A DNA stretch of 64,000 nucleotides from Desulfovibrio sp. UIB00 (GCF_022508225.1 NZ_JAETXJ010000008.1:102558-166557), one strand, 5' to 3'; counted from the stretch's first letter, positions 1-8,591 are shown. The notes: generated from the sequence alone by a model not told the origin. Made by a program: numbers and translations.

Positions 1-3000
1 GAAATCTCTTCTGCCAGGAATCTGCCCGCCGAATCAGGCGTGCTTGCCGCCCTGCTGCGCGAAGGAACCTATGTACAGGCGCGCCTTGCCGCGCGCGTCA
101 CTGCTCCCGTCGCTGGTGGTGGAGCCGCCGGGGTCAGCGCCGCGCTGGAAAGCATCCGGGTGGAAGCCGGGCCTCTGCATCTTGCCGGGCATGCAAAGTG
201 GGACACTGGCGAGGCCGCTTCCTGGTTGGACGGGCCGCTGGATGTGGATATTCAGGCCAACACTGGCGGGAAAGCTGATTCGGAAAAAGACGCTGCTGAA
301 AAGACCGCACCTGCATCAGCTGCCGCTCCTTTCACAAACAGTACCTTGCTGCCGGAACTCGCCCAGTTGCGCATCACGGCAAAGGGGCCGCTGCAAACTC
401 CAGATATGCAGATAGCGCTGGATTGCCCCGCGTGGAACGTGGGCGGGCATGCCCTGGCGGATATTTCCCTGAAACTGGAATCCACGCCGCTCAACTGGGG
501 GCGGGTGCTGCTTGGCGCTTTCAAGCAGACAAGTGCAACCCCGGCAGAAGTCGGGCTGACAGACCCCGGACAAAAAGATGCGGCGCAGGCAGCGGAACTG
601 ACAGTAAAAGTGCAGGCCTCCGCCGTAGTGGATAGCCATCCACAGCGCCTTGGCGCAACGCTTTTTGCCCTGAACGACAGTGAAGACGGGCATGGTCTTT
701 TGCGCGCTGGCCTGCGTGACCTTCAATGCCAGTTGCTGGGCGTGGCTGGTTCTGGCCATGTGAGTGCGGCCTTGCCCCTGCCGCCGCTGGTGGGCGGTAT
801 GCCCCGCGTGAACGGCAAGGTGGACGTGCGCGTGGCGGACTGGCAGGCGTTGTCCGCCATGTTGCCTGGGGCGCGGCTGGACGGAGACGCCGCGCTCTCC
901 CTTGAACTGGCTTCGCTGCGGGTGGAACCTGCGGTGCCCGCAGCTGCTCAAAGTTCGTCAGGCCAGGATTTATCAGGCAAAAATTCTCAAGCCCAGAAAA
1001 CGCAGGCTCCGGCCTCGCAGGCCGCGTACTCACAGCAGGCAACGCTTCGCTGGCGAGTGCCTCGGATGGCTTACCGGGCAGGCAAAGACCCGGCGGTGGA
1101 AATCCAGGGCCTGGAGGGCGAGGCGGTTCTGACCGATACCCTCGGCAAGGGCCTGCTTGCCGTCCGGCTTGACCTCGCCGGGGTACGCAGCGGGACTATC
1201 CGCCTTGGTGCCAAGCTGCGCGCCCAGGGTTCCATATTTGGGCCATTGGAAGCCAGCCTCGAAACAAGTGGATTTGCCGCAACGCGTTGCGCCGTGCGTT
1301 GGCAGCCCGGCCTGCTTGAACTGCGCCGCCTTGATCTTGACCTGCCCGCGCAAAAGCTGGGCCTGCGCGCGGCGGCAGGGGCCACAATGCGCTACGGCGC
1401 GGGCGATCTGGAGGTCAACGGTCTTGATGTAACCATGAAGCCTTCCGGCAGGTTGCGGGCGCAGGCCGCCCTTGGGCCGGAAAAGCTTGATCTGCGCCTT
1501 ACGTTGGAGCGTCTTTCGCTCGCGCCCTGGCGTGTGCTGATTCCGGCCTTGCCCAAGGGCGAGCTTGAGGCCAGCGCACGGCTTACCGGCACTCCGGCTC
1601 AACCCGGCGGGGATCTGCGCGTGGACGTGCGCGGCCTTGTGGTGCCGGGGGCGGCGCTCAAACCCATGAATCTTGCGCTTACCGGCAAGCTGGAGCGGGA
1701 CAGTGCTGGCAGCGGCGCTCTGGCCCTGCGCCTTGTGCCGGATCAGGCCACGGTGGTGGCTCTGGGCGGTACGGAATGCCGGGTAGAAGCCCGTTTGCCC
1801 CTTCTTTTCGGGCCGGACGGATTGCCGAGCCCGAACATGCAGGGGCCGCTCCGCGCGGCAGTGCACTGGAATGGAGCCGTGGCCCCCCTGTGGAGCCTTA
1901 TGCCCGTGGCTGACCAGCGGCTTGCGGGGCGGCTTGCGCTTTCGCTTGATGTGGGCGGCAGCCTTGAGGCCCCGACCCCCAAGGGTTTTGTGCGCATGGA
2001 CGACACCCGTTACGAAAATTTGCAGTACGGTGTGCTGCTCACGGGCATCAACCTACGGCTTGATCTTGAAGAAGGCCGTGGCGGCGCATTGGGGCTTGCC
2101 CGTCTGAACCTTGGCGCAGCTGATGGGCAGGGCGGTACAGCGCGCATCACCGGGCAGGCCAGGCTTGACGGCAGCATGCTTGATTTCAAGGCCGTGGTTG
2201 ACCATCTGCGCCCCTTGCGACGCCGCGACATCCGCGTGGAACTTTCGGCGCAGACTTCCGTGGCTGGCAGCGCCGCAGCGCCCCAAGTACGGGGAACCGT
2301 CACCGTGAATCAGGGGCTTGTGCTGCTCAATAACCTTGATGTGGGCACCAGCATCACCACCCTGCCCATCAGCAAGGTTTCGCCCGCCTGGGCCAGAGCA
2401 GGGCATGAACCGCCCACACCTGCCGTGCCGCAGGGCAAAAAGACCGCATCCCCCGCAGCCGTCGGCCCAGCCCCAACTGCTCCCGCTTCTGGCGGCAGTG
2501 CGGGCCTGCTGGACTTGCGCATTGTCATCCCGGGGCGCTTTGTCGTGGAAGGGTTTGGACTCAAGAGCGAGTGGAAGGCAGACATGCATGTAGGCGGTAC
2601 GCCCGCCGAACCTCTGATCTCCGGCCAGCTCAGCGCTGTAAAAGGCAGTCTTGATATTCTGGGCAAAAATTTCAAGCTGGCGCGGGGCGCTGTGACCTTT
2701 GGCGGCGGGGCTGTGTCCAACCCCCTGCTGGACATCATGCTCACCAGTCAGACCCCTGCACTCATGGCCAATATCAGCATTGTGGGCACGGTGCGCAAAA
2801 TGCAGCTGATCCTGAGCAGCGACCCTGAAATGCCGCGCGATGAAATTCTGGCCCAGATACTTTTTGGCAAAAGTGCCAGCGAGCTTGGGAGGTTTGAAAA
2901 TCTGCGTCTGGCCGCCGCCGTGGCGCAGCTGGCCGGATTTGGGTCGGGCAGCGGAGGCGGTGGTGTGCTGGATTCTGCACGTCAGGTGCTGGGCGTTGAT

Positions 3001-3261
3001 GTGCTGCGCTTCAATTCCAGCGCTTCCGGCACAAACGGGACGGGCCAGTCGGGCCAAGGCGGCGACGGCATGGCGGCGGGCAGCTCGGTGGAAATGGGCA
3101 AGTACCTCACGGAAGATATCTATGTGGGCGTGCAGCAGGGAGCCAAACAGGGCACAACCGCCTTTGTGATTCAGCTGGAGCTGACCCCGAAGGCCAATCT
3201 TGAACTGCGCACCGAGCAGCAGAGTACCAAGGGCGGCCTGACCTGGAAGTATAATTATTGA
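1..3261 (+). CDS. tamB: TamB-like translocation/assembly module protein, 5' partial
   Basis: The reading frame is open from base 1, so the true start lies left of the window; 1086 residues are visible. The chain is long and beta-rich with low-complexity Ala/Gly/Pro linkers. The C-terminal ~350 residues fit the TamB (DUF490) domain: a VxGTxxxPxIxGxL-type segment, the PEMPRDEILAQILFG segment and a terminal aromatic-rich strand ending in WKYNY. TamB is an inner-membrane-anchored periplasmic protein that with TamA, or alone as an AsmA-like bridge, helps outer-membrane protein assembly or lipid transport. The N-terminal anchor, and probably tamA, would lie upstream, outside the window. Confidence 0.88.
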   Translation, partial: EISSARNLPAESGVLAALLREGTYVQARLAARVTAPVAGGGAAGVSAALESIRVEAGPLHLAGHAKWDTGEAASWLDGPLDVDIQANTGGKADSEKDAAEKTAPASAAAPFTNSTLLPELAQLRITAKGPLQTPDMQIALDCPAWNVGGHALADISLKLESTPLNWGRVLLGAFKQTSATPAEVGLTDPGQKDAAQAAELTVKVQASAVVDSHPQRLGATLFALNDSEDGHGLLRAGLRDLQCQLLGVAGSGHVSAALPLPPLVGGMPRVNGKVDVRVADWQALSAMLPGARLDGDAALSLELASLRVEPAVPAAAQSSSGQDLSGKNSQAQKTQAPASQAAYSQQATLRWRVPRMAYRAGKDPAVEIQGLEGEAVLTDTLGKGLLAVRLDLAGVRSGTIRLGAKLRAQGSIFGPLEASLETSGFAATRCAVRWQPGLLELRRLDLDLPAQKLGLRAAAGATMRYGAGDLEVNGLDVTMKPSGRLRAQAALGPEKLDLRLTLERLSLAPWRVLIPALPKGELEASARLTGTPAQPGGDLRVDVRGLVVPGAALKPMNLALTGKLERDSAGSGALALRLVPDQATVVALGGTECRVEARLPLLFGPDGLPSPNMQGPLRAAVHWNGAVAPLWSLMPVADQRLAGRLALSLDVGGSLEAPTPKGFVRMDDTRYENLQYGVLLTGINLRLDLEEGRGGALGLARLNLGAADGQGGTARITGQARLDGSMLDFKAVVDHLRPLRRRDIRVELSAQTSVAGSAAAPQVRGTVTVNQGLVLLNNLDVGTSITTLPISKVSPAWARAGHEPPTPAVPQGKKTASPAAVGPAPTAPASGGSAGLLDLRIVIPGRFVVEGFGLKSEWKADMHVGGTPAEPLISGQLSAVKGSLDILGKNFKLARGAVTFGGGAVSNPLLDIMLTSQTPALMANISIVGTVRKMQLILSSDPEMPRDEILAQILFGKSASELGRFENLRLAAAVAQLAGFGSGSGGGGVLDSARQVLGVDVLRFNSSASGTNGTGQSGQGGDGMAAGSSVEMGKYLTEDIYVGVQQGAKQGTTAFVIQLELTPKANLELRTEQQSTKGGLTWKYNY

Positions 3262-3398
3262 TGCCGCTCATCTTGGCGGGCGGTGCGGGTTGTGATAACA
3301 TACGAAAATAGTGTTATTAGGCAGCTCCACTGCTCACGTACCTGTTTGCGCGGTTTCCCGCCTGCGGGATGTGGCGGGTGGGCAAGCATACATGATGT

Positions 3399-3477
3399 GT
3401 CAGGCAGCAGGCCTGCAGCCTGACTGGACGCTGCCGCCTATCTGGGGCAGACTGCGGACAGCCGCTTGCAGGCGGCA
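3399..3477 (+). other. two strong stem-loops in the leader of the MOSC gene
   Basis: The 245-bp gap between tamB and the MOSC gene holds a near-perfect 26-bp palindrome at 3399-3424 (arms GTCAGGC / GCCTGAC). It is followed by an 8-bp stem TGCCGCCT / AGGCGGCA (3432-3439 with 3470-3477) that encloses further GC-rich pairing. Neither hairpin is followed by a T-run, so they do not look like simple terminators. The second ends 29 bases before the MOSC start codon. A structured 5' UTR is possible, but I could not match it to the Moco riboswitch consensus. Confidence 0.4.
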
Positions 3478-3506
3478 AGGCATAACGACAGTAAAGGAAA
3501 TGTAGT

Positions 3507-3965
3507 ATGGGCAAGATCATAGCCATTTGCACCAGTCAGAAAAAAGGCACGGCCAAAAAGGCCGTGGATCAGGCGAATATTATAGAAAATCACGGCATTG
3601 AGGGCGACGCTCACGCGGGCAACTGGCTCCGTCAGGTCAGCCTGCTTTCGTGGCAGGCCATCGAGGCCTTCAAGGCCCGGGGCGCTCTGGTCGCCAACGG
3701 CTGTTTTGGAGAAAATCTGATAGTGGACGGTATTGATTTTGCCGCTCTGCCGGTGGGAACCCGTATTGCGTGTGATGACGTGCTGCTGGAAGTTACGCAG
3801 ATCGGCAAGGAATGTCACAGCCATTGCCAGATATTCCACACCATGGGCGAATGCATCATGCCCACCCAGGGCGTATTTGCCAAGGTGTTGCACGGCGGCG
3901 TTGTGCGCACGGGCGACATGATGGAAGTATTGGATCCCTCTGCCGGGGAAGCTGCGCCTGCATAA
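3507..3965 (+). CDS. MOSC domain-containing protein
   Basis: The 152-residue protein is a stand-alone MOSC domain. It has the N-terminal IxGDAHAGxWxRQVSLL strand-turn region and the GxxxENLxVDGIDFxxLPVGTRI core. The conserved cysteine lies in a Cys-His-rich segment (CHSHCQIF), followed by the GVFAKVLxGGVVRTGD close. MOSC domains are sulfur-carrier folds related to the C-terminus of Moco sulfurase and are thought to deliver sulfur or bind molybdopterin-type cofactors. A ribosome-binding site (AAAGGAA) precedes the ATG. A link to molybdoenzymes such as the nearby NapA is possible but only inferred. Confidence 0.85.
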   Translation: MGKIIAICTSQKKGTAKKAVDQANIIENHGIEGDAHAGNWLRQVSLLSWQAIEAFKARGALVANGCFGENLIVDGIDFAALPVGTRIACDDVLLEVTQIGKECHSHCQIFHTMGECIMPTQGVFAKVLHGGVVRTGDMMEVLDPSAGEAAPA

Positions 3966-3986
3966 CACGTTCAGGTCGGGAGACAT

Positions 3987-4301
3987 ATGGAAACGCTTAA
4001 GATGTTGCTGCGCACGGCGCTGTTTCTCGGCGGGGTAACAGTGGTTTTTGTGGCCTATACTGTTTGCGTGGCGCTGGTCGAAAGACATTTTTCGCCCAAG
4101 TACGCCAAGGGGCATGAGCAGTCACCCTCGGCGGTGGCTTCTGCCGCGCCCGACCGCGAGGCTCGCGTCCGCGCTCTGCTCGACAGCGGCCAGTTGGTCA
4201 AGGAGCAGTTTACCCTTGAAGTGCAAAGCCATGTGCCGCCCCTGCGTGTCGACCGCACTGCAGGTCTGCTGGCCGGGGTTGCTCATCAGAATGTTCGATG
4301 A
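3987..4301 (+). CDS. small single-pass membrane protein, unknown function
   Basis: The 104-residue protein has one predicted membrane helix near residues 8-31 (LRTALFLGGVTVVFVAYTVCVALV) and then a charged tail. I do not recognise a family. It starts 21 bases after the MOSC gene behind a GGGAGA ribosome-binding site, and its stop codon overlaps the acetyltransferase start as ATGA. The three genes therefore look co-transcribed and the last two translationally coupled. The N-in/C-out orientation suggested by the basic residues before the helix would place the tail in the periplasm. Confidence 0.65.
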   Translation: METLKMLLRTALFLGGVTVVFVAYTVCVALVERHFSPKYAKGHEQSPSAVASAAPDREARVRALLDSGQLVKEQFTLEVQSHVPPLRVDRTAGLLAGVAHQNVR

Positions 4302-4819
4302 GCGGCGTTGTCGAAAAGGCTCTTTCGCAGACATTGCGCATCCGGCAGGCAACAGCCTGCGACCATGCGCCCTTGGCGGATTTGTGGCGGCGCAGCGTGG
4401 AGGCCACCCACCATTTTTTGCCTTCCGGCGAGGTGGAACGCCTGTTTCATGATGTGCACAACACCTATCTGCCGGGCGTGGAAATCCTATGGGTGGCGGA
4501 GCTTGCGCCTTGCGGGCAGGCTGCACCCGCGCAACACGCTACGGGCAGCCCATTGGCGGGCTTTATTGGCTGCAACGGCGCGCAGGTGGAAATGCTCTTT
4601 GTTGAGCCGCGCTGCTTCCGTCACGGCGTGGGCAGGGCGCTTCTGGAGCACGTGCGGGCCTTGCACTCCCGGCTGACGCTGGATGTGAACGAACAGAATC
4701 CGCAGGCTCTGGCTTTTTATGAGCGGCAGGGTTTCAAGGTGGTGGGGCGGTCGGCTCTGGACGGGCAGGGCAATCCCTACCCCCTGTTGCACATGGAGTG
4801 GCAGGGCGAACCAGCCTGA
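4298..4819 (+). CDS. GNAT family N-acetyltransferase
   Basis: The 173-residue protein fits the Gcn5-related acetyltransferase fold. Motif A is MLFVEPRCFRHGVGRALLEHV, which carries the R/Q-x-x-G-x-G/A acetyl-CoA loop, and it is followed by the VNEQNPQALAFYERQGF motif typical of YjaB/YhbS-like members. The substrate cannot be told from the sequence; small-molecule or protein N-termini are both seen in this group. The ATG overlaps the upstream stop by four bases (ATGA), which indicates translational coupling with the small membrane protein. Confidence 0.85.
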   Translation: MSGVVEKALSQTLRIRQATACDHAPLADLWRRSVEATHHFLPSGEVERLFHDVHNTYLPGVEILWVAELAPCGQAAPAQHATGSPLAGFIGCNGAQVEMLFVEPRCFRHGVGRALLEHVRALHSRLTLDVNEQNPQALAFYERQGFKVVGRSALDGQGNPYPLLHMEWQGEPA

Positions 4820-4860
4820 CATCTTTCGGCGCACGGTTCTGCCCTGCGCCAATTTTTTTG

Positions 4861-6114
4861 CTACACATAAAAATAGATGCTGTGCAGCAGGTATTCCACC
4901 TTATGCCGCTCGGCCAGGGTCAGCAGCAGACGCTTGACGCGGGGCAGGGCGGCAAGGCCGTTTTGCAGTTCAGCCATGCCCGCCAGAGCGCGCTTTTTTT
5001 CTGCGGGCGCGGCCAGCTTGTCCACATAGCCCCACACATGCTCGGCGGCATTGCGCGCCTGCGGGCCGCAAAGTTCCTTTTCCATCGCCTGCTCCACCAG
5101 TGCATAAAAAGCCTTGGCATCGGGCGTCTCCGCCTTGAGCAGGGCGCGTATGGCCGTGTAGGCTGCCTGATCTCTCTCCAGCACAAGATACTTGTATCTG
5201 GCCCACTGGGCCGTAAGCTCCTGCCGCGTCAGCCCAGGATTGGTGAGTTGGATGCACTTTTCGGCTGAAAGGTTTTTGTCCTTCACCTCCAGCATCACAT
5301 CCACCTCACGCTGCCCCAGAGACTGATGAAATTTCATAAAATCCCGCATGGCAATGGTGCGCGAGTGCATGCCCGCTTTGCCGCCAGCAAGCTGCTGGCT
5401 GTAATGCAGCTTGGGGCGGCCATGCTGCGGGTTCCAGCTCTCCATGGCGCGATCAAGCCAGTACGCCAGATTTCCCTTTGCCGGGGAGTTCAGGGAATGG
5501 TGAAAAACGTCAAAGATGGCGGGCAGGCCGCATTTATCGCAGATACACAGAGCATCTTCAATAGTAAATGTGCGCTCATCGTTTTCAAGCGAGATGCGGG
5601 CCAGAACGTGCGGCGGCAGGGCCAGCAGATTTTTTGCCAGCCGCACGAGGGCGGATGCCCTGTCGCCATAGCCCCCGCCAAGGTGCAAGACGATGCGGGC
5701 GCTGCCGTCCGCCCCCAGCGCGTCAAGAAAGTCGGCATGGAATACAAGGTCAGCAAAGGCGTGCTCCACCACCTCTTGCCGGGGGGAGTTCAGCACCGTG
5801 TACTGACCGGGATGCATGGAAACCCGGATATCGGTTTGCTTCAGCACGGCGCGCAGCCCTTCCAGTTCGTCTTGCAAGCATGCGCGCCAGTCAAATGTGT
5901 TTTGCGGGTGCGAAGCCAGTGGGATGATGTCCGAGCTTATGCGCATCAAGGGGATGCGCGCCGAGGCGCAGTAGCGCAACATGGTTTCCAGCGCGCGCAG
6001 ATTGTGTCGGCACACGGTGAGCATGTTTTCGGGCGTGGCCCGGGCAAGGGTAAGAGCGCTCAGGTCAGCGCCGGGTACCCCGATGGTCTTGCAGGCAAAT
6101 CCATAACGTATCAT
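4861..6114 (-). CDS. uvsE: UV DNA damage endonuclease UvsE/Uve1-like
   Basis: The protein resembles UvsE, a TIM-barrel metal-dependent endonuclease that nicks 5' of UV photoproducts. Recognisable blocks are MIRYGFACKTIG at the N-terminus, MRISSDIIPLASH, RVSMHPGQYTVLNSP, IVLHLGGGYGDR, ISLENDERTFT and FDVFHHSLN, which supply the His/Glu/Asp metal ligands. About 417 residues is longer than the ~300-residue minimal family; the extra ~120 C-terminal residues are helical and rich in Ala, Lys and Leu. The open frame extends to a TTG at 6171, but no good ribosome-binding site was found; the start at 6114 is chosen because family members begin with MIR-G. It stands alone on this strand. Confidence 0.85.
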   Translation of the reverse strand: MIRYGFACKTIGVPGADLSALTLARATPENMLTVCRHNLRALETMLRYCASARIPLMRISSDIIPLASHPQNTFDWRACLQDELEGLRAVLKQTDIRVSMHPGQYTVLNSPRQEVVEHAFADLVFHADFLDALGADGSARIVLHLGGGYGDRASALVRLAKNLLALPPHVLARISLENDERTFTIEDALCICDKCGLPAIFDVFHHSLNSPAKGNLAYWLDRAMESWNPQHGRPKLHYSQQLAGGKAGMHSRTIAMRDFMKFHQSLGQREVDVMLEVKDKNLSAEKCIQLTNPGLTRQELTAQWARYKYLVLERDQAAYTAIRALLKAETPDAKAFYALVEQAMEKELCGPQARNAAEHVWGYVDKLAAPAEKKRALAGMAELQNGLAALPRVKRLLLTLAERHKVEYLLHSIYFYV

Positions 6115-6232
6115 GGGCATACTGTAGCGGATTTGCGCCAAACCACAATGGGGATTGGGAGACAGTGGCAACAGCGCCAGTTTGCATCAGGTAAGGCTCC
6201 TTAACGTTTTGCTTACACAGCGAGGGGTATTT

Positions 6233-6328
6233 GTGAATATTATGATGCTGCTGGCGCAGGGCATGGCAGCAACACTCTGGGGTTCAGGAGCGGCGGTGAT
6301 CGCCAGATACAACAGGAAGACGCAATGA
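6233..6328 (+). CDS. 31-codon small ORF coupled to the hydrolase gene
   Basis: A GTG at 6233 follows GAGGGG with a 5-6 base gap. The frame encodes MNIMMLLAQGMAATLWGSG followed by a basic tail, and its TGA (6326-6328) overlaps the ATG of the next gene (6325) as ATGA. The peptide has a short hydrophobic stretch and a cationic end, like many small membrane peptides or leader ORFs. It may exist to drive translation of the downstream gene. No family is recognised and expression is unproven. Confidence 0.45.
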   Translation: MNIMMLLAQGMAATLWGSGAAVIARYNRKTQ

Positions 6329-7239
6329 TCGGTATTGGCTCAGATTTGTCGGTGGCTTTGGCCGCGCGTCAACGTGCGCAGGGACGGAAGCCTTTTTTTG
6401 CCCTATGCCTTTTTTGCGGGATGCTGCTGAGCGTGCTGTGCGGCCCAGCCTGGAGCGCGGACGCTCAGAATGTGGTGCAGAAAAAACTCTCCACATCACC
6501 CGAGCGCCTTTTTGTGCAATGGCAAACCGCCAAGCAGGGCGCACTGCGCGCTCTGGTGGATGTGCCCGCACAGCCAAGGGCCGCCGTGATCCTTTTTGCG
6601 GGCGACAACGGCTGCCTGGGGCTGACGGAAAATGGGGATCAGACAAGCCTCCAGGGGAATTTCCTCGCCCGCTCCAGAGAACTTTTTGCCAGGGAGGGAC
6701 TGGTAGCGGTGCTGCTGGATGTGCCGACAGGCATAGGCAACCAGAGCGCCAACAGTTACCGCACAAGCGCGGAGCAGGCTCAGGACGCCGCTATGGTCAT
6801 GGAATTTGTGCGCAAACAGTGGCATGTGCCCGTGGTGCTGGTGGGAACCAGCAGGGGCACAATATCCGCGGCCAACACAGCCGCGCGGCTGGAGCACGGT
6901 AATGCCGATGCCCTGGTGGTCAGCTCCACCGTTACGCAGAACAGCAAAAAGAATTCCGGCACCATCTATAATGCGGATCTGGGTCGCATATCCATCCCTG
7001 TTCTCATTCTGCACAATGAGCAGGATGCCTGTAAGGTCAGCCCGTATTCCGGCGTGGCGGGTTTGCAGCGCGCCTTTAAAAACGCGCCCCGCAAGGATGT
7101 GATCGCCCTTTCGCACGGTGACGCCATTGCCGATGCTTGCCAGGGCATGTCTGCACACGGCTTTTTGGGTATAGAAGGACAAGCGGTTTCTGCCATCAGC
7201 ACCTGGATTTATAAAAATACGCCTGCTGCGCAAAAATAG
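6325..7239 (+). CDS. exported alpha/beta hydrolase-like protein
   Basis: The 304-residue protein has an N-terminal signal or anchor segment (about residues 23-46, FFALCLFCGMLLSVLCGPAWSADA) and then an alpha/beta-hydrolase core. The nucleophile elbow is GTSRG (VVLVGTSRGTISAANTA). The probable acid is in LILHNEQDAC and the probable histidine in ALSHGD. Substrate is unknown; acyl ester cleavage in the periplasm is the generic expectation. A ribosome-binding site (AGGAAG) precedes the ATG, and the gene is coupled to the upstream small ORF. A strong terminator follows at 7298-7329. Confidence 0.7.
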   Translation: MIGIGSDLSVALAARQRAQGRKPFFALCLFCGMLLSVLCGPAWSADAQNVVQKKLSTSPERLFVQWQTAKQGALRALVDVPAQPRAAVILFAGDNGCLGLTENGDQTSLQGNFLARSRELFAREGLVAVLLDVPTGIGNQSANSYRTSAEQAQDAAMVMEFVRKQWHVPVVLVGTSRGTISAANTAARLEHGNADALVVSSTVTQNSKKNSGTIYNADLGRISIPVLILHNEQDACKVSPYSGVAGLQRAFKNAPRKDVIALSHGDAIADACQGMSAHGFLGIEGQAVSAISTWIYKNTPAAQK

Positions 7240-7297
7240 TTTCTGTCGCTTTTTCTCCCGTGCAGTGGCGGGATATGCCCGCGCCCACCTCACGCTC

Positions 7298-7329
7298 CCG
7301 AGCCCGCCCATGTGCTGGCTCGGTTTTTT
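7298..7329 (+). terminator. rho-independent terminator after the hydrolase gene
   Basis: The stem CCGAGCC (7298-7304) pairs with GGCTCGG (7317-7323) and is followed directly by TTTTTT. It lies 58 bases after the hydrolase stop and separates that unit from the nap operon. Confidence 0.8.
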
Positions 7330-7350
7330 GTCTGCTCCAGTTGTCACATA

Positions 7351-7386
7351 GTCAGAATAAGATGATTTTTGTCATTTTATTCTGAC
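7351..7386. promoter_or_regulatory. 36-bp near-perfect palindrome upstream of nap
   Basis: The half-site GTCAGAATAA(g/a)ATGA is mirrored around a short T-rich centre, and the outer ten bases are perfect (GTCAGAATAA / TTATTCTGAC). It lies about 190 bp before napC. It could be a regulator site or, as RNA, a long AT-rich hairpin. It is too AT-rich and too symmetric to be a typical terminator. Confidence 0.5.
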
Positions 7387-7476
7387 AAATCCTAAGCCCC
7401 TGACTTCCAGAAGATCACAAACTACCGCTAATCACACAAATTTTCAAAATAGGGTTTTTGGCACCTCTTTTGCTTT

Positions 7477-7494
7477 TTGTGGTGAAATTCACAA
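7477..7494. promoter_or_regulatory. CRP/FNR-family operator candidate for napC
   Basis: TTGTGGTGAAATTCACAA has the CRP-like form TGTGR-N6-TCACA. It sits 82 bp before the chosen napC start. CRP/FNR-family regulators of the HcpR type control nitrogen-oxide stress and nitrate genes in Desulfovibrio (established for the group), so this site is a reasonable candidate operator. The assignment to a particular regulator is inference. The remainder of the 7240-7575 gap holds no further recognised element. Confidence 0.5.
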
Positions 7495-7575
7495 TTTGCG
7501 CCCTGCCGCAGGCATATCCCCGGGCGGGAATGCCCTTTTGGCATGGCGGCACCATCAGCCATGGAGACCAAAACC

Positions 7576-8148
7576 ATGCCGTATCCTTCTAAGCGCGTCT
7601 GGATTGTGGGCTGTATCGCCCTGGCCGCGTGCGTAGGCCTGGCGGCAGCGGGAGTGTCGTATTCGTCGCGGACGGAGTTTTGCCTGTCCTGCCACGAAAT
7701 GCGCGTGTATCAGGATGAACTGATGCTCTCCCCGCACGCCAAGGACGCACAGGGCAAAGCCATCGGATGCTCGCAATGCCATATCCCTTCGGGCAATCTG
7801 GCCCGCATGCTCGGCGCCAAGGCATGGATGGGGATAAAAGACCTGTGGGTTCACAATGTGGAGGGCGGTACGGATCTTGACCGGGCTGCCATGCAACCCA
7901 TTGCCCGCCGCTTTACGGACGATGCCAACTGCCGCGCCTGCCATCAGGATTTGACCCGCAATGCCAAGGCAGACGGGCCGATCTCGGCAGAGGGCCGCCT
8001 TGCGCACGACAATTACGAAGGCAAGAACGGTCAGGCCCGCAGCGGTTGCGTGGGCTGCCATCGCAACCTTGCCCACTTGCCCGTATTTGACGAGCGCATT
8101 CCAGCAAATCAGAAGTTCGCACAGAAAATCAAGGAGATACGGCCATGA
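7576..8148 (+). CDS. napC: NapC/NirT-type tetraheme cytochrome c
   Basis: The protein has an N-terminal membrane anchor (about residues 8-30) and four c-type heme motifs: CLSCH, CSQCH, CRACH and CVGCH. It belongs to the NapC/NrfH quinol dehydrogenase family, which takes electrons from menaquinol and passes them to a periplasmic reductase. The ATG at 7576 is chosen because GGAG lies 9 bases before it; in-frame ATGs at 7543 and 7561 are also possible. It is the first nap gene, and its stop overlaps napM as ATGA. Confidence 0.93.
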   Translation: MPYPSKRVWIVGCIALAACVGLAAAGVSYSSRTEFCLSCHEMRVYQDELMLSPHAKDAQGKAIGCSQCHIPSGNLARMLGAKAWMGIKDLWVHNVEGGTDLDRAAMQPIARRFTDDANCRACHQDLTRNAKADGPISAEGRLAHDNYEGKNGQARSGCVGCHRNLAHLPVFDERIPANQKFAQKIKEIRP

Positions 8149-8591
8149 CCCGCAACAAGAAACTGCTCATCGTTCTGCTTGCCCTGGCGGTGCTGACGGG
8201 CGGCTATTTTCTGTATATGGCCTGGGCCTTCCCTGCGGAGCGCTGCGAGGCGGCCAAGCATCTGGATTCTCCGCAGATGGCGGGCGATTGCTACGCCTGC
8301 CACATGAAGAGCACTCCCCGTCTTGCGCAGGAATGGTATGAGAGCAAGCACGGCATCACCCTTGTGCGCTGCCAGACCTGTCACGGCATGCCTGACGGCA
8401 AGGGGGCCATTCCCTTTACCCGCAAGCCGGGGGTTGAGGTTTGCGCTCGTTGCCATTCGCTTTCCATCCAGCGCATGGAGGCCAAGTTTGGCAAGCGCGA
8501 TGACTGTTCCGCCTGTCACCCCAACCACCAGAGCCCCATGCACGGCAAGGCTTACGAATACCGTATGCCCAGCGGCAAGACGGATTGGTAG
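8145..8591 (+). CDS. napM: NapM-type tetraheme cytochrome c
   Basis: The 148-residue protein has an uncleaved or cleaved N-terminal hydrophobic segment (residues 6-28) and four CxxCH heme motifs: CYACH, CQTCH, CARCH and CSACH. Its position between napC and napA is the arrangement known for Desulfovibrio desulfuricans, where NapM is thought to carry electrons between NapC and NapA in place of NapB. It overlaps napC by four bases, which implies coupled translation. Confidence 0.88.
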   Translation: MTRNKKLLIVLLALAVLTGGYFLYMAWAFPAERCEAAKHLDSPQMAGDCYACHMKSTPRLAQEWYESKHGITLVRCQTCHGMPDGKGAIPFTRKPGVEVCARCHSLSIQRMEAKFGKRDDCSACHPNHQSPMHGKAYEYRMPSGKTDW

